DNA of 64,000 bases from Hirschia litorea (GTDB lineage Bacteria; Pseudomonadota; Alphaproteobacteria; Caulobacterales; Hyphomonadaceae): NCBI RefSeq assembly GCF_042665075.1, contig NZ_JBHTBR010000002.1, positions 1-64,000 of the forward strand, written 5' to 3'. Position 1 is the stretch's first letter; the number at the start of each line of letters is the position of its first letter. This document shows positions 16,975 through 25,301 of the stretch, one piece after another. The position numbers and the translations under genes are program-made. Under the pieces are notes generated by a model, which searched no databases, had not been told where the DNA came from, and saw only the letters and a program-made list of their open reading frames with translations.

Positions 16975-17282
16975 AATCTGTCTCCTAGGGAAGCTGTGTG
17001 CAAGACTTCCAAATTATAGGTAAAGAGAGTTTGCGGTCGCCTGCTGGGACAGAAGATGGACGGCGGTTTGCAGTCCGAATAACCAAGTCTTTAGTCCTTC
17101 CGCTAATGGCAAGTTTTGAGACTCGCTTCAAAGCTCTATCTAGTCCGGATTAGCCATGCCTAAACACAGACTTCCCCGGGCAGTTCGATCCGGTTGCTCC
17201 GAACTCTTTTGGAGTAAAGAGCAACGAGTATGGTGAATACTCGTTGCCAATATACCATAAATTAACGTGAATACCATGCCCT
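16975..17282 (-). promoter_or_regulatory. Long leader and promoter region of the cold-shock gene
   Basis: A gene-free 308 bases between the M28 peptidase stop and the cold-shock ATG. It holds a strong hairpin near 17220-17249 (GCAACGAGTAT / ATACTCGTTGC, 5-base loop) that may end the peptidase transcript. The rest is mixed GC with several short complementary segments (for example AGTCCGAAT, TCCGGATT, TCCGAAC), which suggests a structured 5' leader or a small RNA. Exact boundaries cannot be set by eye. Confidence 0.5.
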
Positions 17283-19043
17283 TTATTCGGCTAAGGATTT
17301 ATCCCGAATTGCGCGGAATTCATTGCCTTCATACCAGTTTGGCCAGTCTTGAGAATTGGCAATGCCAAGCCCTAGAGCGTGGAAGGCTTGAGCGTCTTGA
17401 GCGACGCCTTCAAAATTCCAGTCTGGGTTAAATTCATCGGCTGGTTTGTGGTAGGCTTTAGCTGTGTATTCTGCCGCAAATTTTTGACCTGCTTCTACCC
17501 CGCCATTAACGAGATCAGCACCACCATCTGCATAAATTACTGGAACACCTTTTTTTGCAAGGCTGATGTGATCCGAGCGATAGAAATAGCCGTTTTGGGG
17601 TGTTGAATCGGGGCTAACATACCGGTTTTGAGTTTTTAGAATTGCTTCTAATCTATCTTCCAGTTGTGAAGAACCTGATCCAATGATTTCCATGTTCTTG
17701 GACAGCCCGCGAGGGAAGGTGGCATCTGTGTTGATACCGGCCACAATCTTATTGAGCGGGATGAATGGGTTTTCAGCAAAATATGCAGAGCCTAGCAGGC
17801 CGCTTTCTTCAAGTGTGACAGCAAGGAAAATAACGGACCTATCTGGTTGTTCACCATTTGCGAATGCCTCAGCCATTTCGAGCATTAGGCTGACACCACT
17901 TGCATTGTCGATTGCACCATTGTGGATCGCGTCATCTGTTGCAAAATTTTTCTTTTCGCCCAAATGATCCCAGTGAGCCATATAGAGCATGTATTCATCT
18001 GGGTGTGTTTTACCCGTTACCACACCGGCTATGTTCTGACTTTCTTTACGGCTCACCGTTTGAGTGATGGAGCCGCTTGCCGCAATGCCTTCCATTGGTA
18101 CAGCTTTAAAGCCACGTGTGTAAGCGGCCTTCTTCATGTCTGCATAAGTGGTGTTCATGTGCGCGAAAAGCTTTTGGGCAATATCGTTGGAAATCCAAGC
18201 TTCCATAGGAACGCGGTCCATGCCGTTTCCAGCGCGGACAAGATCAGCTTGTTCACCAGACCACGAACCAGATACAACATTCCATCCATAAGCAGCAGGG
18301 GCTGTTTCGTGGATTATAATTGCGGCATCAGCGCCTTGGCGAGCAGCTTCTTCGAATTTGTAAGTCCAGCGACCATAATAGGTCATGGATTTACCGTTGA
18401 AGAGTTCTGGATCTAGGGTTTCAAAACCAGGGTCATTGATGAGAATGACCGCAGTCTTGCCCTTCATGTCTAGGCCTTCATAGTCATTCCATTTATGTTC
18501 TGGAGCGTTAATTCCGTATCCCACGAAAACAAGTTCAGAATCAGCAATATCAATTGGACCTTCAATTTGGCGCTTGGTCCAGAAAACAGCGTCTTTGCCT
18601 GCTTGTAGCTCTAAGTCTTCGTCACCTATTTTTAAACTCAATCCAGATTTTTCTAAATCAACCGTTTGCGCATTCATTTTTACGGTTTGGGAGTAGGAAC
18701 CGTTTACAGCAGGGGCTAGGCCAATGCGGGCCATTTCATCCGCAATCCATTGCGCTGACGCTTCGCCCTCAACTGTTCCGGGTGCGCGGCCTTTGAAGGT
18801 GTCTGAAGCAATTATTTCAAGGCGCTCAGCAAGATCCTCTGGTGTGATTTCTGGTGAGGTATCCACTGGAAGGGCTGGCATTTGAAAGCCAGACACTTCA
18901 GTATCCGCAACAGGAGTTGGAGAAGGTGTAGAGGCCGTTGTCGATGTATCTTGCGGCGCGGCGTCATCACTTGCTGGAGAGCAAGCAAATGTGCTGGCCA
19001 GCAAGATGGATGAAATAACTGTTGTAAGGGCGTTTCGGATCAT
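17283..19043 (-). CDS. M28 family metallopeptidase, predicted lipoprotein
   Basis: An exported zinc aminopeptidase-like protein of 586 residues. The signal sequence MIRNALTTVISSILLASTFAC ends at a cysteine that could be lipidated, though the lipobox TFAC is not ideal; a T/P/S-rich linker follows. A PA-type insert precedes the catalytic domain, where zinc ligands are visible in YMAHWDHLGEK, AIDNASGVSLMLEMAEAF, LEESGLLGS, NTDATFPRG and YRSDHISLAKKGVPVIY. The frame is open to 19139, but GGAG lies nine bases before ATG 19043, and the signal peptide starts there. It likely trims peptides at the cell envelope. Confidence 0.9.
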   Translation of the reverse strand: MIRNALTTVISSILLASTFACSPASDDAAPQDTSTTASTPSPTPVADTEVSGFQMPALPVDTSPEITPEDLAERLEIIASDTFKGRAPGTVEGEASAQWIADEMARIGLAPAVNGSYSQTVKMNAQTVDLEKSGLSLKIGDEDLELQAGKDAVFWTKRQIEGPIDIADSELVFVGYGINAPEHKWNDYEGLDMKGKTAVILINDPGFETLDPELFNGKSMTYYGRWTYKFEEAARQGADAAIIIHETAPAAYGWNVVSGSWSGEQADLVRAGNGMDRVPMEAWISNDIAQKLFAHMNTTYADMKKAAYTRGFKAVPMEGIAASGSITQTVSRKESQNIAGVVTGKTHPDEYMLYMAHWDHLGEKKNFATDDAIHNGAIDNASGVSLMLEMAEAFANGEQPDRSVIFLAVTLEESGLLGSAYFAENPFIPLNKIVAGINTDATFPRGLSKNMEIIGSGSSQLEDRLEAILKTQNRYVSPDSTPQNGYFYRSDHISLAKKGVPVIYADGGADLVNGGVEAGQKFAAEYTAKAYHKPADEFNPDWNFEGVAQDAQAFHALGLGIANSQDWPNWYEGNEFRAIRDKSLAE

Positions 19044-19198
19044 TTTATTTTGCTCCATTGTAATTTTTTGCAAGCTTAGGGCGCAATTTAGTTTCCGCAA
19101 GGGGGAATATTGTTGAGCGAAAATTAGAGCTTCGCGCATGAAGACATGGATTGTTAGGCAGAATTGAGAACCACAGTGAATAGAATGCGAGGTGTAAG

Positions 19199-20239
19199 TT
19201 GAAGCGATTGATTAAAGCTATGCTTCTTCTGGCGTGCATTAGTTGGGTGGCTGTATCATGTGCGCCCGTTACACAAGGAAGATTGGGAATGCCTCAAAGC
19301 GAAAGTGCGCAAGACAGATTAGGACATTTCTTTCCTGAAGAATCTGTATTTGTTTCGTTTGATGGCGCACCGCTGGGGCTTTCTGTGTGGGCAGGCAAGC
19401 GTGAGGGTAAATTAGAAGTAGGGACCCAAGATACTGAAATTGTCTTTTTAGGCGTACACGGCATGAATGATTATGCGGGGGCGTTCCGTTGGTCAGCTCC
19501 TTATTGGGCTGAACACGGCATTACAACCTATGCATATGACCAACGTGGTTTTGGTCGCTCTCCACAATCAGGAATTTGGCCTGAAGAAGAATTAATGCGT
19601 GAAGATTTGCGCGTTGCCGCAAGAGAGGTCAGACGTCGCCATCCTACAGCTAAAATTGTTGTTATTGGTGTAAGTATGGGCGCGGCGGTGTCTGTGACGG
19701 CATTTGCTTCTGATAATCCGCCCGATGCAGATATGCTTGTGTTGTCGGGGCCGGGGTTGCGTGGTTGGGGAACAAATCCTTTGCTGTACCGTGTTAGCTT
19801 ATGGCTAAGTTCTCATGTAAGGCCGGCTTGGATTGTGCGTCCGCCTAAAATGGTGCTGAAAACGATCACACCCACGGACAATGAAGAAGTCTTGCGTACG
19901 CACTGGGAAGATCCATATTTTCAAAAAACGAACCGAATCGATAGTGTGTATGGAGTCGTTGAGGTGATGGAGAATGCGCATAAGGTGATATCCAGCCTTC
20001 CTGAGCATATACCGACGATTTTACTCTACGGCGCTAAAGACCAAATTATTCCCGAAAAGGGTGTTATCCGTACTACGCCTAAGCTGCCGGCACATATGAA
20101 GACTGCTTATTATGAGCATGGTTACCACATGCTGCTGCGCGACTTGCAGCGTAAGGTGGTGCTGGATGACATCATGGCATTTGCAAAAGATAGTGGTGCT
20201 GAATTGCCATCGAATGCGCCGGAATTACCTTGGCGGTAA
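19199..20239 (+). CDS. Alpha/beta hydrolase (lysophospholipase/monoacylglycerol-lipase-like), exported
   Basis: A 346-residue hydrolase with a signal sequence ending at VAVSCAP, a probable lipidation site. The catalytic serine is in VIGVSMGAA (about residue 160), the aspartate in LYGAKDQIIP and the histidine in EHGYHMLLRD near the C-terminus; the oxyanion region is LGVHGMNDYAG and YDQRGFGRSP. The TTG at 19199 has a GAGGTG site six bases away and gives a basic n-region (MKRLIK); ATG 19220 is the alternative. It is divergent from the peptidase gene and shares a 155-base promoter region. Confidence 0.88.
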   Translation: MKRLIKAMLLLACISWVAVSCAPVTQGRLGMPQSESAQDRLGHFFPEESVFVSFDGAPLGLSVWAGKREGKLEVGTQDTEIVFLGVHGMNDYAGAFRWSAPYWAEHGITTYAYDQRGFGRSPQSGIWPEEELMREDLRVAAREVRRRHPTAKIVVIGVSMGAAVSVTAFASDNPPDADMLVLSGPGLRGWGTNPLLYRVSLWLSSHVRPAWIVRPPKMVLKTITPTDNEEVLRTHWEDPYFQKTNRIDSVYGVVEVMENAHKVISSLPEHIPTILLYGAKDQIIPEKGVIRTTPKLPAHMKTAYYEHGYHMLLRDLQRKVVLDDIMAFAKDSGAELPSNAPELPWR

Positions 20240-20314
20240 TTGTTTTTTTATAGATTTTGCGTGCTCATATTGGGAAATGAAGAATTCAACCTTTGGAAAT
20301 ATCCGAATATTAAC

Positions 20315-20338
20315 CACAGGCTGTTAGGTTTGCCTGTG
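20315..20338. repeat. Inverted repeat upstream of 20371
   Basis: Arms CACAGGC / GCCTGTG with a 10-base spacer, 32 bases before the TTG start of the next gene. No T run follows, so it may be an operator or a leader hairpin. Confidence 0.4.
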
Positions 20339-20370
20339 TAGGATTGTAACTAAAAAACGGTTGGACTGTT

Positions 20371-21597
20371 TTGGAACTTGTTGAACAGCTTAATTCATTC
20401 ACCGAACCTGAGGGCCGTGCGGAACTCAAGGCGCGTCTTGGCGCGTGGTGGAATGGTAAGGACTTCGACAGGGAAGCATATCTCGCGCAGATCGCGGAGA
20501 ATGAAGAAAACCAGACAACAAATGGCTCTAAGATTAAACCTCTTGATGTCGACAAAAAGATTTCAACACCTCCACCTCGTATAGCTGCACTAGAAACGAT
20601 TTGGGGACGTGGGCGATATATGCCCGGCGATGGCGAATTGGACGCTGTGCTGATTGAGGCTATGGGGCGGGTACGTGGACGGATTGGCAAAATCGGTCTG
20701 CTTGGCGTTGACGCTGTATCAACAGATATATTGGCGCAGGCGGCGGGTGAGGCGTTAGAGCTTGTCGAGTGGCGTGAACCGTGTGGGAAACGCTCTTCTG
20801 AACTGACCGAAAATGCGCGCGTGACCAATGCTGACCTTGATCGGATGAACCGATTTGAAGATGGAACTTTAAAAAGCGTTGTGTCTGTAGATGCGATGAC
20901 TTTCGTGGACCATAAAGCGGGGCTGAGCTCACGTGTTTATCGCGCACTGCGAGATGGTGGACGCTGGGCGTTGATGGATTATTCTGCAAACCCTGACTAT
21001 GTGGCAGATACCGCCTTTGCGTCTGCTTGGGCTGAGCCCCAATTATGCCATGGCGAAGAACTTCAAAAGACGCTTGAAATTACAGGTTTCAAATTAGTGC
21101 GACGCGTCGATGCAACGCCTATTGTGATTGATGCTGTTAAAGCAGCTTTTGCTCGGTTGGGGCCTGCGCTTGAAGATGTGGTTGCCGAGGGAATTGGCGG
21201 GCGCGATGCAGCATTGATGTTGCAAGAAGTGTCTTGGGAAGTTGTAGCATGGCGTTCACGTTTGAAAGCGCTTGAAGCAGGGCAATTACGCGTTGATGTT
21301 TGGATCGTTGAGAAACCGGGTGCATTGGCGGAAGATGATGAGCCTTTAAATGAAGCTTTTCTGGCGAACGAAACAGCACAAGCGGTGGACGCTGATTTGT
21401 TTGCGCCAGCTGACGAAGCAGAAAAAGGTCAGCCCGCTGAGGCTATAGCTGATATTCAGCCAGATGACGCTAATGACGGCATAATCAATTCACCAAGTTC
21501 AGCGGCAGATGATGCGGCGGGTTGGGAAGTTGAGGTTGACGAAGAAGAAGCCACTGAAGAGTTAGATCAAAGCGCTGTTGATAGTTTATTTGACTAG
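20371..21597 (+). CDS. Methyltransferase-fold protein with acidic tail, function unknown
   Basis: A 408-residue protein. Residues about 70-310 resemble a class I SAM methyltransferase in which the usual glycine-rich motif is poor: KIGLLGVDAVSTDILAQA, then VVSVDAMTFVDHKAGLSSRVYRALRDGGRWALMDYSAN in place of motifs II-IV, and ITGFKLVRR. The region after 325 is an acidic low-complexity tail ending DQSAVDSLFD, which resembles the short C-terminal or N-terminal segments that dock CheY-like receivers. TTG is the only plausible start before residue 100. Function is not assignable; it may be a regulatory pseudo-enzyme. Confidence 0.75.
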   Translation: MELVEQLNSFTEPEGRAELKARLGAWWNGKDFDREAYLAQIAENEENQTTNGSKIKPLDVDKKISTPPPRIAALETIWGRGRYMPGDGELDAVLIEAMGRVRGRIGKIGLLGVDAVSTDILAQAAGEALELVEWREPCGKRSSELTENARVTNADLDRMNRFEDGTLKSVVSVDAMTFVDHKAGLSSRVYRALRDGGRWALMDYSANPDYVADTAFASAWAEPQLCHGEELQKTLEITGFKLVRRVDATPIVIDAVKAAFARLGPALEDVVAEGIGGRDAALMLQEVSWEVVAWRSRLKALEAGQLRVDVWIVEKPGALAEDDEPLNEAFLANETAQAVDADLFAPADEAEKGQPAEAIADIQPDDANDGIINSPSSAADDAAGWEVEVDEEEATEELDQSAVDSLFD

Positions 21598-21780
21598 TAG
21601 CTTGGGGCTGAAACCGCGAAATACTCATTTTGCACATATTCAACTGAAAATCTGGAAAAGCATTGACGAATGAGGTCGTGAACATTCGCAATTCAACCAT
21701 TGCCCTAGGCTATAAATTAGGCTTATCAACTCTCTTTTATTTTGCCTGATTTTTCGGCAGCTTTGGTTCTGGAGTTAGAT

Positions 21781-22824
21781 ATGTTCGACACGGATGCATT
21801 CGCCGGTCACGAAAGTGTCCACATGTTTCACGATGATGCGACTGGTTTGCGCGCCATTATCGCTATTCATTCGACTGCTCTAGGGCCAGCAGCAGGTGGA
21901 TGTCGGATGTGGAATTATGTTGATGGTGAAGCGGCTATGCGTGATGCGCTTCGACTCTCCGAAGGAATGAGCTACAAAAACGCTATTGCTGATTTGCCTC
22001 TTGGCGGCGGTAAGGGTGTTATTTGGGGTGACAGTAAAACACAAAAATCACCTGAGTTATTCCGCGCATTTGGGCAAGCTGTTGATAGTTTGAATGGTAA
22101 ATACTGGACAGCTGAAGATGTTGGAATTTCTCCAGATGACATCAAATATGTCGGTGAGCAAACACGCTTTGTTGCAGGGCTTGATGATGGAGATGCTGCA
22201 TCTGGCGACCCATCGCCTGTGACTGCGCTCGGTGTATTTAAAGGTATTGAAGCAACAGCAAGACGCGCTTTGAAAACCGAAAGCCTTAAAGGTGTGCGCA
22301 TTGCAGTGCAGGGTGTTGGTCATGTGGGTGAGTATGTTTGTGGGCACCTTGCTAAAGCGGGCGCAATTCTAACAATTACTGATATCAACCAAGAAAGCCT
22401 TAATCGCGTATCCAAGGCGACCGGTGCAACGATTGTTGCTCCTGATGATATTTATGACGTTGAGGCAGATATTTTCTCGCCGAATGCGCTTGGTGCGATC
22501 ATCAATGACACAACACTTGAGCGTTTAAAGGTAAAAGCGATTGCGGGTGGAGCGAACAACCAATTGGCAACAGCTGATATGGGAGAGAAGGTTCGTCAAG
22601 CAGGGGTATTGTATGCGCCAGACTTTGTGATCAATGGCGGTGGGATTATCAATGTCGCATCAGAAATTTCAGGTGTGTACAGCATGCCTTGGGTTGAGTC
22701 CAAGGTTGAAACACTTACAGCGACGCTTGGTAAAATTCTAGACAAAGCGATACAGGAAACTCGCCCATCAAGCGAAATCGCTTTAGAAATGGCGAAAGCC
22801 AGAATTAAAGCAGCGCACAAGTAA
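21781..22824 (+). CDS. Glu/Leu/Phe/Val dehydrogenase (leucine dehydrogenase type)
   Basis: A 347-residue NAD-dependent amino-acid dehydrogenase that interconverts branched-chain amino acids and 2-keto acids. LGPAAGGCRMW and the catalytic-lysine block MSYKNAIADLPLGGGKGVI are intact (the family has two lysines here), followed by TAEDVGISPDDI and the NAD Rossmann VAVQGVGHVGEYVC. Length fits leucine rather than glutamate dehydrogenases. ATG 21781 is preferred over an upstream TTG because GGAG lies seven bases before it. Confidence 0.93.
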   Translation: MFDTDAFAGHESVHMFHDDATGLRAIIAIHSTALGPAAGGCRMWNYVDGEAAMRDALRLSEGMSYKNAIADLPLGGGKGVIWGDSKTQKSPELFRAFGQAVDSLNGKYWTAEDVGISPDDIKYVGEQTRFVAGLDDGDAASGDPSPVTALGVFKGIEATARRALKTESLKGVRIAVQGVGHVGEYVCGHLAKAGAILTITDINQESLNRVSKATGATIVAPDDIYDVEADIFSPNALGAIINDTTLERLKVKAIAGGANNQLATADMGEKVRQAGVLYAPDFVINGGGIINVASEISGVYSMPWVESKVETLTATLGKILDKAIQETRPSSEIALEMAKARIKAAHK

Positions 22825-22851
22825 GCTTCAAATTTAAACAGTCATTATTTC

Positions 22852-22892
22852 AACTGCCCAGTACTTTATCAGTATTGGGTAGTTTTGTTTTG
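22852..22892 (+). terminator. Intrinsic terminator of the leucine-dehydrogenase gene
   Basis: A 14-bp stem AACTGCCCAGTACT / AGTATTGGGTAGTT with two G-T pairs and a 5-base loop, followed by TTTGTTTT. Confidence 0.85.
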
Positions 22893-22937
22893 AGTTGTTA
22901 TATTTACCTAAAAAATATTTACGGTCGTTGGGGAATA

Positions 22938-22953
22938 TGGCGCACTTGTTGCA
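22938..22953 (+). promoter_or_regulatory. Sigma-54-like -24/-12 promoter before the 86-residue unknown
   Basis: TGGCGC-ACTTG-TTGC followed by A: exact spacing and both key dinucleotides. The start site would be near 22964, about 100 bases before ATG 23064. It lies just beyond the upstream terminator, as expected for an independent unit. Confidence 0.6.
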
Positions 22954-23063
22954 TCGATCAGGCTAATAGTCTGGATGTCTTATGCATTGACGATTATCTT
23001 GTTCAATACTGGATAGTTAGTTGGGATGACATTTCAGGGATAGTAGAGTTCTGGGGACGGATT

Positions 23064-23324
23064 ATGACTGAAGTTGTTGTGCGATTAGAGGGTGCTGATG
23101 CTGGTGACGGGATGCGTTTAGCGTCCGCTTTGGATGCATTTGCAAAATGGTGTGAAGAGTCTAATACGTGTGATGAGGCTGCGAATGCACTTGATTTCAT
23201 GATGACAACCGAGCACACGGGCTTGGCATTACGGCGCAAGTTGATTTTCCAAGACAGATCACATGCCGCGAAATTCTTGTTATTCTGGCGTTCTCAACGA
23301 CAATCACACGATAAAGTCGCTTAG
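23064..23324 (+). CDS. Small soluble protein of unknown function
   Basis: An 86-residue protein, mostly predicted helical (GMRLASALDAFAKWCEESN, DEAANALDFMM, GLALRRKLIFQDRSHAAKFLLFW). I recognise no family. The open frame continues upstream to 22875, but that part spans the sigma-54-like site and shows no coding character; ATG 23064 has a GGGGAcGG ribosome site. It stands alone between a terminator and the next gene. Confidence 0.6.
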   Translation: MTEVVVRLEGADAGDGMRLASALDAFAKWCEESNTCDEAANALDFMMTTEHTGLALRRKLIFQDRSHAAKFLLFWRSQRQSHDKVA

Positions 23325-23448
23325 CTAGGTATATACTACGGGTGGTTTTCCAAGCTCTTGGCGTATTATTTGGTTTTTTTACCAAAATTAGCACTGCTAT
23401 TAGGTGAATTAGGGTGAAAGTCGCAATCATTCCGACTATATCGTGTCT

Positions 23449-24636
23449 ATGACTTTCCATGATTCAAAATTAAGTTTGAAAAAACGCGTTCTTGTTGTTG
23501 GCGCAGGCCTTGTGGGTATGTGTACCGCTTTGCGTCTTGCTCAGGCAGGAGTGCAGGTTGTTTTAGCCGATCAAGCGAAACCAGCTACCGGTGCAAGCTG
23601 GGCGGCAGCAGGAATGTTGGCACCTGCATATGAGGCCGCGCACGAGCCAGAAGCTCATGCTGACCTATTTGAACTTTGTATGGCGGGGGCTGATATTTGG
23701 CGTGATTTTGCGCCGTGGCTGCAAGCTTATTCTGATACCTCTCTTGATTATTTTGGCATGGGAACACTTGCATGTGCAGTGAATGCAGAGCAGGTCATTC
23801 GGCTTGACCGTCTCGAGGAAGCATGTCGAGAGCGTGAGGTACCTGTTCGGCGTTTAACGGGCAAGCGTGCAAGAGCAATTGATGCATCCCTATCTTCTGC
23901 ACTTGAGTCAGCATTGCTGCTGCCAACGGATCAACAAATTGATAATTGGGCAGCAATTGGTGCGTTGATGTCTGCGCTTGCGAAGGCGGGAGTGCAGCTT
24001 TTACCAGACACGCCTGTGAAACATCTCCACCGATATGAGAATGGTTGGCGCGTGAGGGGTGTGGGTGATTTTGATAGAATCGTTTGGACTGCGGGCGTCG
24101 GCACTAAAGAAAGTGTGTATGTGGATGGTGAGCTCACACAGCTTGTCGATGAGGGCTGTATTATCCCAGTAAAAGGGCAAATGCTTGCCGTTGATCCGAT
24201 TCTGGGGGCACCTGAAAAGGTTTTACGGTTTGGAGCTGGTTATATCGCTCCAAAATCGACCCGTATTGTTATCGGTGCAACATCTGAATGGGGCGTATCT
24301 GACAAGATTGTTCAAGACTCTGATATTCTGGCATTGAAAAACGCAGCGGCAGAAATTTGCCCGATATTAGCCGAAGCTGACGTGAAAATGTCGTGGGCTG
24401 GGGTGCGACCTGGAACAATAGACCACGCGCCGATTATTGGCTGGAGTAAAGTTGAGGGAATCGCTGTTGCAGCTGGACATTACCGCAATGGAATTTTGCT
24501 TTCACCATTGACTGCGGATATCATTGTGAAATTGCTGCTTGAACAGGAATTATCTACGTTGGAGCAGAAGTTTTCGTTAGGGCGTTTCCAAAGGTCAGTA
24601 CCAGCAGAGAGCACTTCTGAGAAAGTGTTGCCTTAA
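23449..24636 (+). CDS. FAD-dependent amino-acid oxidase, glycine-oxidase (ThiO)-like
   Basis: A 395-residue flavoprotein of the DAAO superfamily. The FAD site VLVVGAGLVGMCTALRLAQAG (about 13-33) is followed by the family pattern GASWAAAGMLAPAYE, and the C-terminal WAGVRPGTIDHAPIIGWS and AAGHYRNGILLSPLTA blocks match ThiO. ThiO oxidises glycine to the imine for the thiazole of thiamine, but no thiS or thiG lies beside it, so a general D-amino-acid oxidase remains possible. A GTG six bases upstream is an alternative start. Its stop shares TTAA with the convergent receiver gene. Confidence 0.85.
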   Translation: MTFHDSKLSLKKRVLVVGAGLVGMCTALRLAQAGVQVVLADQAKPATGASWAAAGMLAPAYEAAHEPEAHADLFELCMAGADIWRDFAPWLQAYSDTSLDYFGMGTLACAVNAEQVIRLDRLEEACREREVPVRRLTGKRARAIDASLSSALESALLLPTDQQIDNWAAIGALMSALAKAGVQLLPDTPVKHLHRYENGWRVRGVGDFDRIVWTAGVGTKESVYVDGELTQLVDEGCIIPVKGQMLAVDPILGAPEKVLRFGAGYIAPKSTRIVIGATSEWGVSDKIVQDSDILALKNAAAEICPILAEADVKMSWAGVRPGTIDHAPIIGWSKVEGIAVAAGHYRNGILLSPLTADIIVKLLLEQELSTLEQKFSLGRFQRSVPAESTSEKVLP

Positions 24637-25124
24637 ATAAGAGCTGACTCGCGGCGGTCTCTTCCTTTATAGGATGGATCATCAACACGGCGTCTGTCAG
24701 GCCCGAAATAAGTTGGCGTTTTTACAAATTGACGGCGGTGGTTGATGACAGAGATCAGTCTTTGCCAAATGGCGTCTGGTCTTACGGGCTTTGTCAGAAT
24801 TTCATCAGCCCCAGCATTGATGAGCTGATAAATACATGAGCGCCTTGTGTCGGCTGTACACACAATGATTGGGATCATTTTGTTGGGACTATCATCAGCT
24901 CGGCGGATCATTGTGATCAGCTCAGTGCCTAAAATATCGGGCATAACAACATCTACGACGGCAATATCAACGCTATAATCTCTTAAAACCTCAAGTGCAC
25001 TGGCTGCATCTGAAGCTTGTAGCACCTTGGAAACTCCAAAGCCCTTCAAGATTGTTTGCCAAATCTGACGCATATTCTGGTGATCATCTACGACCAAAAT
25101 GTTGACAGAATTAAAAGAAGTCAT
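24633..25124 (-). CDS. Single-domain response regulator with GPDRR tail
   Basis: A 163-residue CheY-like receiver. The acidic pair is in LVVDDHQNM, the phosphorylated Asp in VVDVVMPDI (about residue 59), Thr in VCTADT and Lys in ILTKPV. The extra 35 residues carry FGPDRRRVDDP and GRDRRES, a basic tail common in alphaproteobacterial stand-alone receivers. It has no output domain, so it should act on a motor or partner protein. It converges on the ThiO-like gene and is divergent from the transglycosylase gene. Confidence 0.93.
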   Translation of the reverse strand: MTSFNSVNILVVDDHQNMRQIWQTILKGFGVSKVLQASDAASALEVLRDYSVDIAVVDVVMPDILGTELITMIRRADDSPNKMIPIIVCTADTRRSCIYQLINAGADEILTKPVRPDAIWQRLISVINHRRQFVKTPTYFGPDRRRVDDPSYKGRDRRESALI

Positions 25125-25301
25125 TGTGAAAGTCCTGCATATTATGACCCTTGGTTAGACAGGAATTTGAAAGCATTTGAAAGAGGGGCACTGCTATTCC
25201 AGCAAGAGTTGATAAAATAGAGGTGTGGCAAACTTCGTTTGTTAACGGAAGATTGACACTGATTGAGTAATTTTACGTTTGAATAGAAGGTAAAGTTCAC
25301 T

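Noticed and set aside
20310..20828. A 172-codon frame antisense to the methyltransferase-like gene
   Set aside because: Serine/proline-rich shadow product with no motif; the opposite strand fits a real gene.
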